Source: a virus
Direction: 5' to 3' (one strand)
Length of the DNA: 33,408 nucleotides
Virus record (IMG/VR): IMGVR_UViG_3300029319_006373
Span: 1-33,408 of that record
Position numbers and translations under genes: made by a program
In this document: piece by piece, positions 9,680 through 17,250 of the stretch
How positions within the stretch are numbered: the first letter of the stretch is position 1
How the letters are laid out: each line of letters opens with the position of its first letter
Notes under the pieces: model-generated
What the model saw: the letters and a program-made list of their open reading frames with translations, nothing else
Told to the model about the DNA's origin: nothing
The model's database searches: none

Positions 9680-9945
9680 GTATGCATCCAATGAGAAAAC
9701 CGAAACCACAACAAGCTCAAGTCAAGGTTGATTTGAGAGAAGCAGATACAATTAAGTGTGAACATTGTGATAATTATCTGTTCATAGCTTCTACTATTCT
9801 TAAACGATTATCTGCTTTAGTATCACCTACAGGAGAGGAAGCAATCATTCCTATCGATGTATATAGTTGTGGAAATTGTGGACAAGTACCTAAAGATATG
9901 TTAAAAGGTTCAGGATTAGAACAATCTGATGTCAAAACAAGCTAA
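9676..9945 (+). CDS. Zinc-ribbon-like small phage protein
   Basis: An 89-residue protein with two cysteine pairs, CEHC at about 34-37 and CGNC at about 71-74, separated by a strand-rich stretch containing SPTGEEAIIPIDVY. This layout suggests a zinc ribbon. Similar small proteins are, from memory, common next to clamp-loader genes of marine T4-like phages, but I know no proven function. It starts in an ATGA overlap with the clamp-loader gene and its end overlaps the next small gene by 17 bases, so it is probably co-translated with the replisome genes. A second in-frame ATG lies two codons after the first. Confidence 0.7.
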   Translation: MSMHPMRKPKPQQAQVKVDLREADTIKCEHCDNYLFIASTILKRLSALVSPTGEEAIIPIDVYSCGNCGQVPKDMLKGSGLEQSDVKTS

Positions 9946-10084
9946 GTATTCAGAAGCCGGAAAGGGAGATTCTAATAGAGTCTCGAATATAAAAAAGTAT
10001 GAAGAAAACTACGAAAAAATCTTTGATAAAAAAGAAAGGTCTGTTCGACCACATCAATCAAATAAAAAAGGTTCAAAATCCTAA
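9929..10084 (+). CDS. Small basic phage protein (51 aa) overlapping the gp62-like gene
   Basis: The ATG at 9929 opens a 51-residue frame inside the end of the zinc-ribbon gene. The protein begins MSKQAKYSEAGKGDSNR and contains YEENYEKIFDKKER. The pattern GKGD-x-x-R followed by Y-x-x-N-Y-x-x-I-F is one I recognise from small uncharacterised proteins of many tailed phages, so it is likely real. Otherwise the 53 bases between the two longer genes would be empty, unusual here. Its last 86 bases overlap the start of the clamp-loader small-subunit gene in another frame. Function unknown. Confidence 0.65.
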   Translation: MSKQAKYSEAGKGDSNRVSNIKKYEENYEKIFDKKERSVRPHQSNKKGSKS

Positions 10085-10508
10085 TTATTGGGAAACACTT
10101 ACAGAAGAAGATAAAAAGTCCTGGTCAAACTATATGATTCATAGATTTCTGTCTATGAATATGAATGTAATCGACCTAGTAAATGAATTACAAAAATATA
10201 ACTTAAAACCTCAAGACTTATACAAGTTATACACAAACATCTTACCTAAAGATAATAGATTTTATAAATATGTTAAAGGGAGAAGTGAAATGGCACATCC
10301 AAATTGGTTAGTAAATATTGTTACTAATCACGAAGAAGTTAGTAAAAAAGAAGCAATCGAGATGATTGATATGTATTACCTCACCGAAGGAGGAATGTTA
10401 GAGTTAGGTCAATTAGCTCAGAAATGGGGAATTGAACCTAAGAGAATAGAAGAAGCAGGACTGAATGTATTGGGTTCTTCTGATGGGTATACAGCAGGAA
10501 ATGGTTAA
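9999..10508 (+). CDS. 62: Clamp-loader small subunit (gp62-like)
   Basis: A 169-residue helical protein resembling the clamp-loader A (gp62) family of T4-like phages. Family-like segments are FDHINQIKKVQNPNYWETL, TEEDKKSWSNYMIHRFLSMN, and the YKLYTNILPKDNRFYKYVKG stretch. It would join the gp44-like ATPase to form the clamp loader. The first 14 residues are lysine-rich and share their DNA with the tail of the upstream small gene; the gp62-like part begins near residue 15. There is no clear ribosome site before 9999, so translation probably depends on ribosomes from the upstream frame. A promoter follows immediately. Confidence 0.75.
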   Translation: MKKTTKKSLIKKKGLFDHINQIKKVQNPNYWETLTEEDKKSWSNYMIHRFLSMNMNVIDLVNELQKYNLKPQDLYKLYTNILPKDNRFYKYVKGRSEMAHPNWLVNIVTNHEEVSKKEAIEMIDMYYLTEGGMLELGQLAQKWGIEPKRIEEAGLNVLGSSDGYTAGNG

Positions 10509-10515
10509 AAAACAC

Positions 10516-10545
10516 TTGACACGTATAGTAAATTATTCGTATATT
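10516..10545 (+). promoter_or_regulatory. Sigma-70-type promoter for the small accessory genes
   Basis: TTGACA at 10516-10521, an 18-base spacer and TATATT at 10540-10545, starting a few bases after the gp62-like stop. The TTCGTATATTC core matches the 5447 promoter. An AGGAG site follows before the ATG at 10569. Confidence 0.7.
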
Positions 10546-10568
10546 CAGGTATGTAAATTAGGAGAAAT

Positions 10569-10949
10569 ATGACAAATATAATTAAGGATAGTCCTCGTTC
10601 AGATGAAGATTACAATGTTGTAGAACAAATGGAAAAAGAGTGGCCCGAGATGACTTCAGAGTTTAAGAAGATTCAACGAGAACAATATGAATTATTCCTA
10701 CATAAACAACACGACTACGGTCCAGGTAATATATCAGTTGGAACAATGTTACAAACACCTGAGGAAATCAAATTATCCCTTACAGGTCTTTGGTTTAGAA
10801 TGAATGACAAGTTACAACGAGTAAAAACTTTATTGATGACAGGTAGAGAATCAGCAGTAAAAGATGAACCTCTCGAGGATGCTTATCTTGATGTAAGTAA
10901 TTATGGTATTATGGCTACAATAGTGGGACGAGGTAAGTGGGGTAAATGA
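10569..10949 (+). CDS. DUF1599 / nucleotide-modification-associated domain protein
   Basis: A 126-residue soluble protein. The core KIQREQYELFLHKQHDYGPGNI and the later GLWFRMNDKLQRVKTLL plus EDAYLDVSNYGIMATI match the DUF1599 pattern, a helical family with conserved K-x-x-DYG and DK-x-x-R residues found in many phages. By comparative genomics the family has been linked to nucleotide metabolism or DNA modification, but no reaction is assigned. It is the first gene after a good promoter, has an AGGAG site, and overlaps the following gene by ATGA. Confidence 0.65.
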   Translation: MTNIIKDSPRSDEDYNVVEQMEKEWPEMTSEFKKIQREQYELFLHKQHDYGPGNISVGTMLQTPEEIKLSLTGLWFRMNDKLQRVKTLLMTGRESAVKDEPLEDAYLDVSNYGIMATIVGRGKWGK

Positions 10950-11206
10950 AATTTCCGTTAGTACAATTATATGTTTTAAACAGAAGTAAGCCTATTGTAG
11001 AGGTAACAGGTATACCTGACCCCGTACAATGGGACTATTGTGATTTAGAAGGATTACCTCCTGAAAGAGAAGCTGGTACGATTAGTATGGTTAATCACGG
11101 TAAGATACCTAAAGGACAGCGTGAAAATCTACCTACAACATTTACTGCGACAAATGGAGCTCAGTATCTCATTGAGAATATACATTCATTAAGGTCAAAT
11201 AAATGA
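10946..11206 (+). CDS. Hypothetical protein (86 aa)
   Basis: I do not recognise this 86-residue protein. It appears strand-rich and proline-rich (GIPDPVQWDYCDLEGLPPE), with one cysteine, and has no membrane segment or signal peptide. It starts in an ATGA overlap with the DUF1599-like gene and ends in an ATGA overlap with the next gene, so it is almost certainly translated as part of this cluster. No function can be proposed. Confidence 0.6.
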   Translation: MKFPLVQLYVLNRSKPIVEVTGIPDPVQWDYCDLEGLPPEREAGTISMVNHGKIPKGQRENLPTTFTATNGAQYLIENIHSLRSNK

Positions 11207-11424
11207 AAAAAACATTTAACAAAACATCAAGAGAACATTGGGGTGTAAAGGTAGGAGATGAGTTTGAGTTGTCAGTTCCTCATACTATTCCAGGTCAAAA
11301 ACCTATACCCATAGGAACAAAAGTAGTCGTTGAAGGTATCTCACACTTTCCTACAATGTATATTGTATCTGATGGTCAAAATCAATTTAGTGTAGCAGTT
11401 CATAGTGTAAAGAAAATAAAATGA
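11203..11424 (+). CDS. Hypothetical protein (73 aa), beta-rich
   Basis: An unrecognised 73-residue protein with short predicted strands (KVGDEFELSV, TKVVVEGISHF, MYIVSDG, FSVAVHSVKKI), an arrangement compatible with a small SH3-like barrel. No catalytic motif is visible. ATGA overlaps at both ends place it in the same translationally coupled run as its neighbours, ahead of the Cas4/RecB-like nuclease. Confidence 0.58.
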   Translation: MKKTFNKTSREHWGVKVGDEFELSVPHTIPGQKPIPIGTKVVVEGISHFPTMYIVSDGQNQFSVAVHSVKKIK

Positions 11425-12284
11425 AAAGAATAAGTTATAGTCAATATAGTCAATGGGACTCTTGTCCTTACAAATGGAAACTTAATTACATAGATAAGTT
11501 AGGTGAATATACAGATAGTATTCATACATTGTTTGGTACAAGTATGCATGAAGTTCTACAAACCTATCTAACCGTAATGTATAATGATACCATTAAGATG
11601 GCTAATGCATTACCCTTAGATGAAATGTTACTTCATAGAATGAAAACAAACTACAAAAATATTATGGGCCGTAACGGGGGTGAGGTCTTTTGTGAACAGA
11701 AAGATATGGAAGAATTTTACTCACACGGACTTTTGATTTTGGAATGGTTTAAGAAGAAACGTGATATGTATTTTAGTAAGAAGAACTATGAGTTAGTTGG
11801 TATCGAAGTTCCTATCGAGTATGAATTACCTAACAGCATAAAGTTTATAGGTTATATGGATGTTGTTCTACACGATACTTTACGTGATAGATACAAGATT
11901 ATCGATATTAAGACCTCTACTATGGGTTGGAACAAGTATCAAAAAGCTGATAAAAACAAAACAGACCAGTTATTACTATACAAATATTTTTTCAGTAAAG
12001 AACAAGAAGTTCCTATCGATAGTGTTGACGTTGAGTACTTTATTGTTAAACGTAAACTTTACGAGAATCTTGATTTTCCTCAAAGAAGAGTCCAAACATT
12101 TTCTCCGGCTAGTGGTAAACCTAGTATCAATAAAGTAGTAAGTAATCTTCAGAGGTTTATAGATGAGTCTTTTGAAGATGGTAAACACAACTTAGAACGA
12201 GATTATTTAAAGTTACCTTCAAAGAAAAATTGTAAGTATTGTGAATTTAATCAAACCGAACATTGTGATGCAGGAGTAAAATAA
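11421..12284 (+). CDS. PD-(D/E)XK nuclease, Cas4/RecB-like, with probable Fe-S cluster
   Basis: A 287-residue nuclease of the RecB/Cas4 type. The opening SYSQYSQWDSCPYKWKLNYI is the usual N-terminus of this group. Catalytic elements are FGTSMHEVLQ, D147 in GYMDVV, and D162-I-K164 in IIDIKT, followed by the DQLLLYKYFF helix. C15 together with C271-x2-C274-x7-C282 near the C-terminus has the spacing of a 4Fe-4S cluster as in Cas4 and AddB. The role could be recombination, DNA degradation or end processing. No Cas1/Cas2 or CRISPR array is nearby, so a CRISPR role is not supported. Confidence 0.82.
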   Translation: MKRISYSQYSQWDSCPYKWKLNYIDKLGEYTDSIHTLFGTSMHEVLQTYLTVMYNDTIKMANALPLDEMLLHRMKTNYKNIMGRNGGEVFCEQKDMEEFYSHGLLILEWFKKKRDMYFSKKNYELVGIEVPIEYELPNSIKFIGYMDVVLHDTLRDRYKIIDIKTSTMGWNKYQKADKNKTDQLLLYKYFFSKEQEVPIDSVDVEYFIVKRKLYENLDFPQRRVQTFSPASGKPSINKVVSNLQRFIDESFEDGKHNLERDYLKLPSKKNCKYCEFNQTEHCDAGVK

Positions 12285-12703
12285 TGATAAGTAAAACTAC
12301 ACTAAGATTGAAACTTTCAGATTTTATCAATACAGATTTAGAAAAGTTTGTGATGGAAAAAGTAGACTCTATTCACAATGAATTAAATATAGCTATACTT
12401 TTGTATTTGTGGTTTGAGGAAGATGAAATCAAAGGTACAGATTTAAAAAACTTTCTTATGAGGTGGGAAGATAAGTTATCATTTCGTACGAGTGTAAGAC
12501 AAGGTAGTGAGATTAAGTCTCGTGATTTTATATTTTTTGATATTAAACCTGTAGGAATAAAAAATAGATATTGTAGATTTAATTATGATTATAAAGACCA
12601 ATCAGGATTAGTAGTAGGTCTAAGAGAGTTTTATAATGTAACAAAATTTGTTACTTCAGATAAAACAATTAAGGTTCAAAAGAGAAATGACTACGAAGAT
12701 TAA
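12284..12703 (+). CDS. Hypothetical protein (139 aa)
   Basis: An unrecognised 139-residue protein. The N-terminal half is helical and acidic (VMEKVDSIHNELNIAILLYLWFEEDEI) and the C-terminal half has aromatic strand-like segments (DFIFFDIKPVGIKNRYCRFNYDY). No cysteine pairs or nucleotide-binding motif are visible. It begins in a TAATG overlap with the nuclease gene and its last 17 bases overlap the SLOG gene. Context suggests DNA metabolism, but that is weak. Confidence 0.55.
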   Translation: MISKTTLRLKLSDFINTDLEKFVMEKVDSIHNELNIAILLYLWFEEDEIKGTDLKNFLMRWEDKLSFRTSVRQGSEIKSRDFIFFDIKPVGIKNRYCRFNYDYKDQSGLVVGLREFYNVTKFVTSDKTIKVQKRNDYED

Positions 12704-13097
12704 AGTAGGGATAGTTGGTAGTAGAGCCTATACAAATAAGAAAAAAATTAAAGATTTAATATTTGATATAAAACAAAAACATCCTGAGGCTGAAATAGTA
12801 AGTGGAGGTCAACAAGATGGAGCTGATGGATTTGCTAAAAAGTTCGCTCTTGAATTAGGTATGAAATACGTAGAGTTTCCTCCCTCACATTATAGTTGGA
12901 ATATGCATTGTAAATTACCTGCCACACAATACAATAGACCTTATTATGTGTCAAACTATTTTAAAAGAAATAAACAGATAGCTGAGTATAGTGATATTAT
13001 TGTAGCTTTTATACAACCAGGAACAGAATCAAAGGGAACAAATAACACTATACAATATGCTGAAAAAATGAAAAAATTAGTGAAAATATTAGATTAA
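12687..13097 (+). CDS. SLOG-superfamily (DUF2493/YspA-like) nucleotide-binding protein
   Basis: A 136-residue Rossmann-like protein. It begins VGIVGSRAYTNKKKI, then has IVSGGQQDGADGFAKKFA, a WNMHC stretch, and RNKQIAEYSDIIVAFIQPGTESKGTNNTI. The GSR ... SGG-x-x-GAD ... RN ... GT pattern is that of the SLOG/DUF2493 group, which binds nucleotides or nucleotide-derived signals and is distantly related to DprA and LOG proteins. The start at 12687 is preferred over an in-frame ATG at 12648 because AAGAGA precedes it and the family begins at the first strand. Ligand unknown; some SLOG proteins act in stress or immunity signalling, but nothing here shows that. Confidence 0.75.
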   Translation: MTTKIKVGIVGSRAYTNKKKIKDLIFDIKQKHPEAEIVSGGQQDGADGFAKKFALELGMKYVEFPPSHYSWNMHCKLPATQYNRPYYVSNYFKRNKQIAEYSDIIVAFIQPGTESKGTNNTIQYAEKMKKLVKILD

Positions 13098-13133
13098 GTA
13101 TATATTTATATATGTATATATCAAGAGGTTTAT

Positions 13134-13325
13134 ATGGAATATAAATTGACATCCGTCAAAATTCTAAAGGGGTTATATAGAAATTTCAAATCCAAAACGT
13201 TCGATGATGAATTTACATTACAGAAATTAGTCAATCGTACAATGGATTTATACGTTGTAGATAAAGACTTTAGAGATAAAATAAAAGAATATGATAAATT
13301 AATACCAAGTGGGAGTAGACTATGA
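13134..13325 (+). CDS. Small ribbon-helix-helix-like DNA-binding candidate (63 aa)
   Basis: A 63-residue protein with a short strand (LTSVKILKGLYRNFK), then a helix (FTLQKLVNRTMDLYVV) and a second charged helix. This order fits a ribbon-helix-helix (Arc/MetJ) fold, typical of small phage regulators. AAGAGG sits just upstream of the ATG, and the 36-base leader is a run of TATATA-type sequence that could hold a weak promoter. An antisense frame covers the same DNA but has no ribosome site. The gene overlaps the next by ATGA. If it is a regulator, its place just ahead of the glycan block is suggestive. Confidence 0.6.
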   Translation: MEYKLTSVKILKGLYRNFKSKTFDDEFTLQKLVNRTMDLYVVDKDFRDKIKEYDKLIPSGSRL

Positions 13326-13552
13326 GAGAAGATTTCATCAAAGCTAGTGTAATGAATTTTGAAGCTCAAATCGAAAAACACCGAATCAATGTCGAGAACC
13401 TTATGAGAAATTCTGTAGGTATCGGTGAGCACGGTGATGTTATGGAAGAGATTGAAAAAGAATTAGACCAGATGGCTAACTATGATGATAAGTTAGAAAT
13501 GTTGAAAAAATATTTTAAGAAAAGTCAAGATAAGAAAATTTTAAAAGATTAG
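13322..13552 (+). CDS. Small coiled-coil-like phage protein (76 aa)
   Basis: A 76-residue, highly charged helical protein beginning MREDFIKASVMNFEAQIEKH. Heptad-like hydrophobic spacing through the EEIEKELDQMANYDDKLEMLKKYF stretch suggests a coiled coil. Proteins of this look recur in marine T4-like phages from memory, without known function. It starts in an ATGA overlap with the preceding gene and is followed by an AGAGG site for the first glycosyltransferase. Confidence 0.58.
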   Translation: MREDFIKASVMNFEAQIEKHRINVENLMRNSVGIGEHGDVMEEIEKELDQMANYDDKLEMLKKYFKKSQDKKILKD

Positions 13553-13559
13553 AGGTTAT

Positions 13560-14945
13560 ATGGCTAAAAAGAAGATTCTTTTATTGTCAGATGATTTACG
13601 AATGTCGTCTGGTGTGGGAACGATGTCAAAAGAATTTGTTATAGGTACAGCTCATCATTACGATTGGGCCCAGATAGGGGGAGCTATCAAACATCCTGAA
13701 AAAGGTAAAGTCGTTAATATGGATAAATCTATCCGTGAGGAATCAGGTTGTGAGGACGCTAAATTAACTATTTACCCTATCGATGGTTATGGTAATCCTG
13801 ACTTATTACGTGAGGTAATGAATCGAGAAAGACCTGATGCAATACTTCACTATACAGACCCAAGATTTTGGAGATGGTTGTATGAAATGGAACACGAGAT
13901 AAGACAAGAGATACCTATCTTTTATTATAATATCTGGGACGATTGGCCTGCTCCTCACTACAACGAATTTTTCTACGAGAGTTGTGATTTAATAATGAAC
14001 ATATCGAAACAAACTTACTCTATTGTAAATGAAGTTTGGAAAAAGAATCCACCTGAGGACTGGCAGTTAACTTATCTACCCCATGGTGTCAGTAACAAAT
14101 ACTATCCAATCAATGTATTTGATGATGAGTACAAAGAAGTTCAAAAGTTAAGGTCTCAATTAACTGAAGATAATGTAGAGTTTATTGTATTTTATTGTAA
14201 CAGAAATATAAGACGAAAGATGCCAGGTGATGTCATTATGGCTTTCAAAACGTTTTGTGATATGTTACCTGAAGAACAAGCTGACAAATGTGCCTTATTA
14301 ATGCACACTCAACCTAGAGATGAAAACGGAACTGATTTACCTGAGGTTGCTAAACAAATGGCTCCTAATCGTAAAGTATATTTTAGTGATAGAAAGTTAG
14401 AGACAGAACAACTTAACTTATTGTACAATATGGTTGATGTAACGATTAACCTAGCTTCAAATGAAGGTTTCGGATTAGGAACTTGTGAATCATTGATGGC
14501 AGGAACACCTATTATTGTTAATGTTACAGGGGGACTACAAGACCAATGTGGATTCAAATACAAGAATAAATTTGTTACTCACAAAGATTATCTTGAAATA
14601 AAATCATTTCACGATGATAAAAAGTGGAAAGATAATCCAGACTTAACGTGGGGTGATTGGGTAAAACCTGTATGGCCTGCTACACGTTCGTTACAAGGTT
14701 CAATACCGACTCCATATATCTTTGATGACAGATGTAGATTTGATGATGCTGCTGATAGAATTAAAGAGTTTTACGATATGGGTCCTGAAAAAAGACAATC
14801 CTGTGGTCTCAACGGACACGAGTTTGTAATGGACAAAGACGTTATGATGTCAGTAAAAGCTATGTCAGATAATTTTATAAAACAAATGGACAAAGCTTTT
14901 GAGATGTGGAAACCTAGAAAACAATTTAGTTTATTTAAGGTATAG
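13560..14945 (+). CDS. Glycosyltransferase, GT4-like (GT-B fold)
   Basis: A 461-residue GT-B glycosyltransferase. The N-terminal domain opens with KKILLLSDDLRMSSGVGTMSKEF, a sugar-acceptor-side glycine loop, and the C-terminal domain carries LNLLYNMVDVTINLASNEGFGLGTCESLMAGTPIIV, the E-x7-E style donor-binding motif of family 4 transferases. It would move a sugar from an NDP-sugar to an unknown acceptor in the cytoplasm; there is no signal peptide or membrane segment. It heads the glycan block and is followed after 8 bases by a second family 4 gene. Confidence 0.82.
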   Translation: MAKKKILLLSDDLRMSSGVGTMSKEFVIGTAHHYDWAQIGGAIKHPEKGKVVNMDKSIREESGCEDAKLTIYPIDGYGNPDLLREVMNRERPDAILHYTDPRFWRWLYEMEHEIRQEIPIFYYNIWDDWPAPHYNEFFYESCDLIMNISKQTYSIVNEVWKKNPPEDWQLTYLPHGVSNKYYPINVFDDEYKEVQKLRSQLTEDNVEFIVFYCNRNIRRKMPGDVIMAFKTFCDMLPEEQADKCALLMHTQPRDENGTDLPEVAKQMAPNRKVYFSDRKLETEQLNLLYNMVDVTINLASNEGFGLGTCESLMAGTPIIVNVTGGLQDQCGFKYKNKFVTHKDYLEIKSFHDDKKWKDNPDLTWGDWVKPVWPATRSLQGSIPTPYIFDDRCRFDDAADRIKEFYDMGPEKRQSCGLNGHEFVMDKDVMMSVKAMSDNFIKQMDKAFEMWKPRKQFSLFKV

Positions 14946-14953
14946 GAGAAGTA

Positions 14954-16315
14954 ATGAGTAAACCAGTATGTTTAGTAACAGCTCCTGTAGCCACAAGAAG
15001 TGGTTATGGGGCTCATAGTAGAGACATTGTGAGAGCTCTTATCGAATTAGATAAGTATGATGTCAAAATTTATAATGTTCGATGGGGTAATACTCCTATG
15101 AATGCTCTTGATACTAATGATGATAATGACAAAATGATTATTGAGAGATTACTTCCGACTCCTCACTTACCTAAACAACCTGAAATTCATATTCACATAG
15201 TGATACCTAATGAGTTTCAACCTATAGCAAAATATAATATAGGAATCACAGCGGGACTTGAAACGACAGCTTGTCCGGCGGCTTGGATTGAAGGATTGAA
15301 TAGAATGAATGTAAATTTTGTACCTTCAACGTTTGTTAAGGAGGTTGTTGAGAAGACGGTCTTTGATGTTCAAGATGAAAGAACAAAACAAGTAACAGGT
15401 GAATTAAGAACAAATAAACCTATCGAAGTTCTGTTCGAAGGTACAGATACTAATATTTATAAGAAGACAACAGAGTTTAGTCCTTTGTTAGTTGATGAGA
15501 TGAAAAAAGTTGATGATACGTTTAACTTTCTATTTGTAGGTCATTGGTTAGCAGGAGGTTTAGGTAAAGATAGAAAAGACGTAGGGATGTTACTTAAAGT
15601 TTTTTACGAAACATTTAAGAATGACAAGAGAAAACCTGGACTTATATTAAAGACAAGTGGAGCAGGATTCTCAGTTCTTGATAGGGAAGCTATTTTAGGC
15701 AAAATAGAATCTGTTAAGTCAGGAATCAAAGGTGAACTACCTAATGTATATTTAATGCACGGTGATTTTTCTGATGAACAAATGAATGAACTATATAATC
15801 ATCCTAAAGTAAAAGCTCATATAAATTTAACTCACGGTGAAGGATTCGGAAGGCCTTTATTAGAGTCAACTATGTCAAAGAAACCTGTTATAGCTAGTGA
15901 TTGGAGTGGACACAAAGACTTTTTACCTAAAGATTTAGCTATACTTTTACAAGGACACTTAACTGATGTTCCTAAGGAGTCATTTCCAAAGGATATGCAC
16001 ATAAATGGAGCTAAATGGTTTACTGCTAACTATCAACAAACTTCAGCTATTATGAGAGATGTATTTGTCAATTATAAAAAATACAAAATAAATGCTGAAA
16101 AATTGACTATGGTAAATAAGTCGAAGTTCTCATTAAAACAAATGACAAAAGACTTAGGTGTATTACTTGACAAATATGTTCCTGAGTTTCCTAAAGAAGT
16201 TAAACTTGAACTACCTAAGTTGAAAAAAGTAGGAGCAAATGGAGCAAAGGGTGATACGGGTGATACAAAACCACCTACACCTGAAATGAAACTACCCAAA
16301 TTAAAGAGAGTATAA
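14954..16315 (+). CDS. Glycosyltransferase, GT4-like, with collagen-like C-terminal tail
   Basis: A 453-residue GT-B transferase. The N-terminus VTAPVATRSGYGAHSRDIV carries the Gly-Tyr-Gly acceptor-side loop; the C-domain has NFLFVGHWLAGGLGKDRKD and INLTHGEGFGRPLLESTMSKKPVIAS, the donor-site glutamates of family 4. After about residue 415 it continues into a repetitive, probably unstructured tail: LPKLKKV, then GANGAKGDTGDTKPPTP, then LPKLKRV, so two similar basic motifs flank a Gly-x-y collagen-like stretch. The tail may be a linker or binding arm. An AGGAG site precedes the ATG. Confidence 0.82.
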   Translation: MSKPVCLVTAPVATRSGYGAHSRDIVRALIELDKYDVKIYNVRWGNTPMNALDTNDDNDKMIIERLLPTPHLPKQPEIHIHIVIPNEFQPIAKYNIGITAGLETTACPAAWIEGLNRMNVNFVPSTFVKEVVEKTVFDVQDERTKQVTGELRTNKPIEVLFEGTDTNIYKKTTEFSPLLVDEMKKVDDTFNFLFVGHWLAGGLGKDRKDVGMLLKVFYETFKNDKRKPGLILKTSGAGFSVLDREAILGKIESVKSGIKGELPNVYLMHGDFSDEQMNELYNHPKVKAHINLTHGEGFGRPLLESTMSKKPVIASDWSGHKDFLPKDLAILLQGHLTDVPKESFPKDMHINGAKWFTANYQQTSAIMRDVFVNYKKYKINAEKLTMVNKSKFSLKQMTKDLGVLLDKYVPEFPKEVKLELPKLKKVGANGAKGDTGDTKPPTPEMKLPKLKRV

Positions 16316-16316
16316 T

Positions 16317-16799
16317 ATGGAAAAAGTAATAGATTGTCCTGTATGTTATGATACAGATAGATGTTTTGAAGATGTACAAGAAAATTATAGTTCTTTCTTA
16401 TGTTTCAAATGTGGATTTATGAGTGATTCAAGATATGAAATAGGAGGACTACAATTAATGGATAATCTTAAAAAGTCTCCTAGACTCGTACAGGAATTAC
16501 AATTCGAAGACAAAGATAGAAACATTGTTTGGTTCCCTGCTGTTATTAATATGGGAGAAAAGGGAATCATATTTCCAGATGTTCCTGATGAAAAGAAAAC
16601 AGACGAAGCTAGTTTCGATGCAAGAACTGAAAACTATGTATGGAAATATGCAGCTGTAGTTGATGTGCCTCAAGAAGACCAATCAAAATATGATAATCAC
16701 ACAAGAAGATTAGACGTTGAAAATGCTAAAGAGTTTTCTAAATATGAGTTTATGGAAGCCTGTAAAGAAATGGGAATCACAAGGGACATAAGTGGCTAA
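16317..16799 (+). CDS. Hypothetical protein with N-terminal zinc ribbon
   Basis: A 160-residue protein. The N-terminal CPVC (about 7-10) and CFKC (about 29-32) pairs form a probable zinc ribbon; the rest is strand-rich and acidic, ending in a helical segment that contains KYEFMEACKEMG. I do not recognise an enzyme. It sits one base after the second GT4 gene and overlaps the next gene's GTG start by 8 bases. It is not obviously related to sugar metabolism and may be a phage-core gene inside the glycan block. Confidence 0.6.
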   Translation: MEKVIDCPVCYDTDRCFEDVQENYSSFLCFKCGFMSDSRYEIGGLQLMDNLKKSPRLVQELQFEDKDRNIVWFPAVINMGEKGIIFPDVPDEKKTDEASFDARTENYVWKYAAVVDVPQEDQSKYDNHTRRLDVENAKEFSKYEFMEACKEMGITRDISG

Positions 16800-17250
16800 A
16801 CAAATCTACAAATGGAGTTCTGTTCGAGCCGGGGACATTATATCATTTAGATATAAGGGAAACAAACCTACAGCCACACTCACTACAATACTTGTATTGA
16901 ATCCTAAAATGCCGTATAAAGGTAAACAAGGTAATGTTTTTCATCTGATTGGATTGAAACTTGAGTCTCAAGGTAATATTCCTTTTATTAGAAATAGAAC
17001 AGAATTAGTTGAGTTACTTGACAGAATAGGAAATTTACAAGCAGTCGATGTTGAAAATGAAATCTATCGTGTTGAGATTCAAGGTACAGGACCACGAGGT
17101 CTACGTAAAGCAGCTTATACGAAACTCAAAAGATATTTCGAACAACACGGAAATTACAGAACTTATAGGTGGGAAGAGGCTACAAACTCAACGGTATTCT
17201 TAGAACCTATAAAATTACCTCAGAGATTCAGGGAAATTTTAAGTGCTTAG
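16792..17250 (+). CDS. Hypothetical phage protein (152 aa)
   Basis: A 152-residue protein from a GTG start, preceded by AAGGGA. It opens YKWSSVRAGDIISFRYKGNKP, followed by strands in TTILVLNPKM and FHLIGLKLE, and a basic C-terminal half (GPRGLRKAAYTKLKRYFEQHGNYRTYRW). The RAGD-x-I-x-F-x-Y beginning resembles uncharacterised proteins of marine myoviruses from memory. The SH3-like look and basic half could suit nucleic-acid binding, but that is only a guess. It overlaps genes on both sides by 8 bases. Confidence 0.57.
   Translation: MAKQIYKWSSVRAGDIISFRYKGNKPTATLTTILVLNPKMPYKGKQGNVFHLIGLKLESQGNIPFIRNRTELVELLDRIGNLQAVDVENEIYRVEIQGTGPRGLRKAAYTKLKRYFEQHGNYRTYRWEEATNSTVFLEPIKLPQRFREILSA

Noticed and set aside
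11860-12138. A 92-residue + strand frame inside the nuclease gene
   Set aside because: It lies wholly within a gene with catalytic motifs in the other frame and has no ribosome site or family resemblance.
11421-12284. A CRISPR-associated Cas4 gene
   Set aside because: The protein has the Cas4/RecB fold pattern, but there are no Cas1 or Cas2 genes and I saw no array of spaced repeats in the window.
13130-13432. A 100-residue - strand frame covering the two small genes before the glycan block
   Set aside because: The + strand genes have an AAGAGG site, ATGA coupling and folded-looking sequences, and no other gene in the window is on the - strand.
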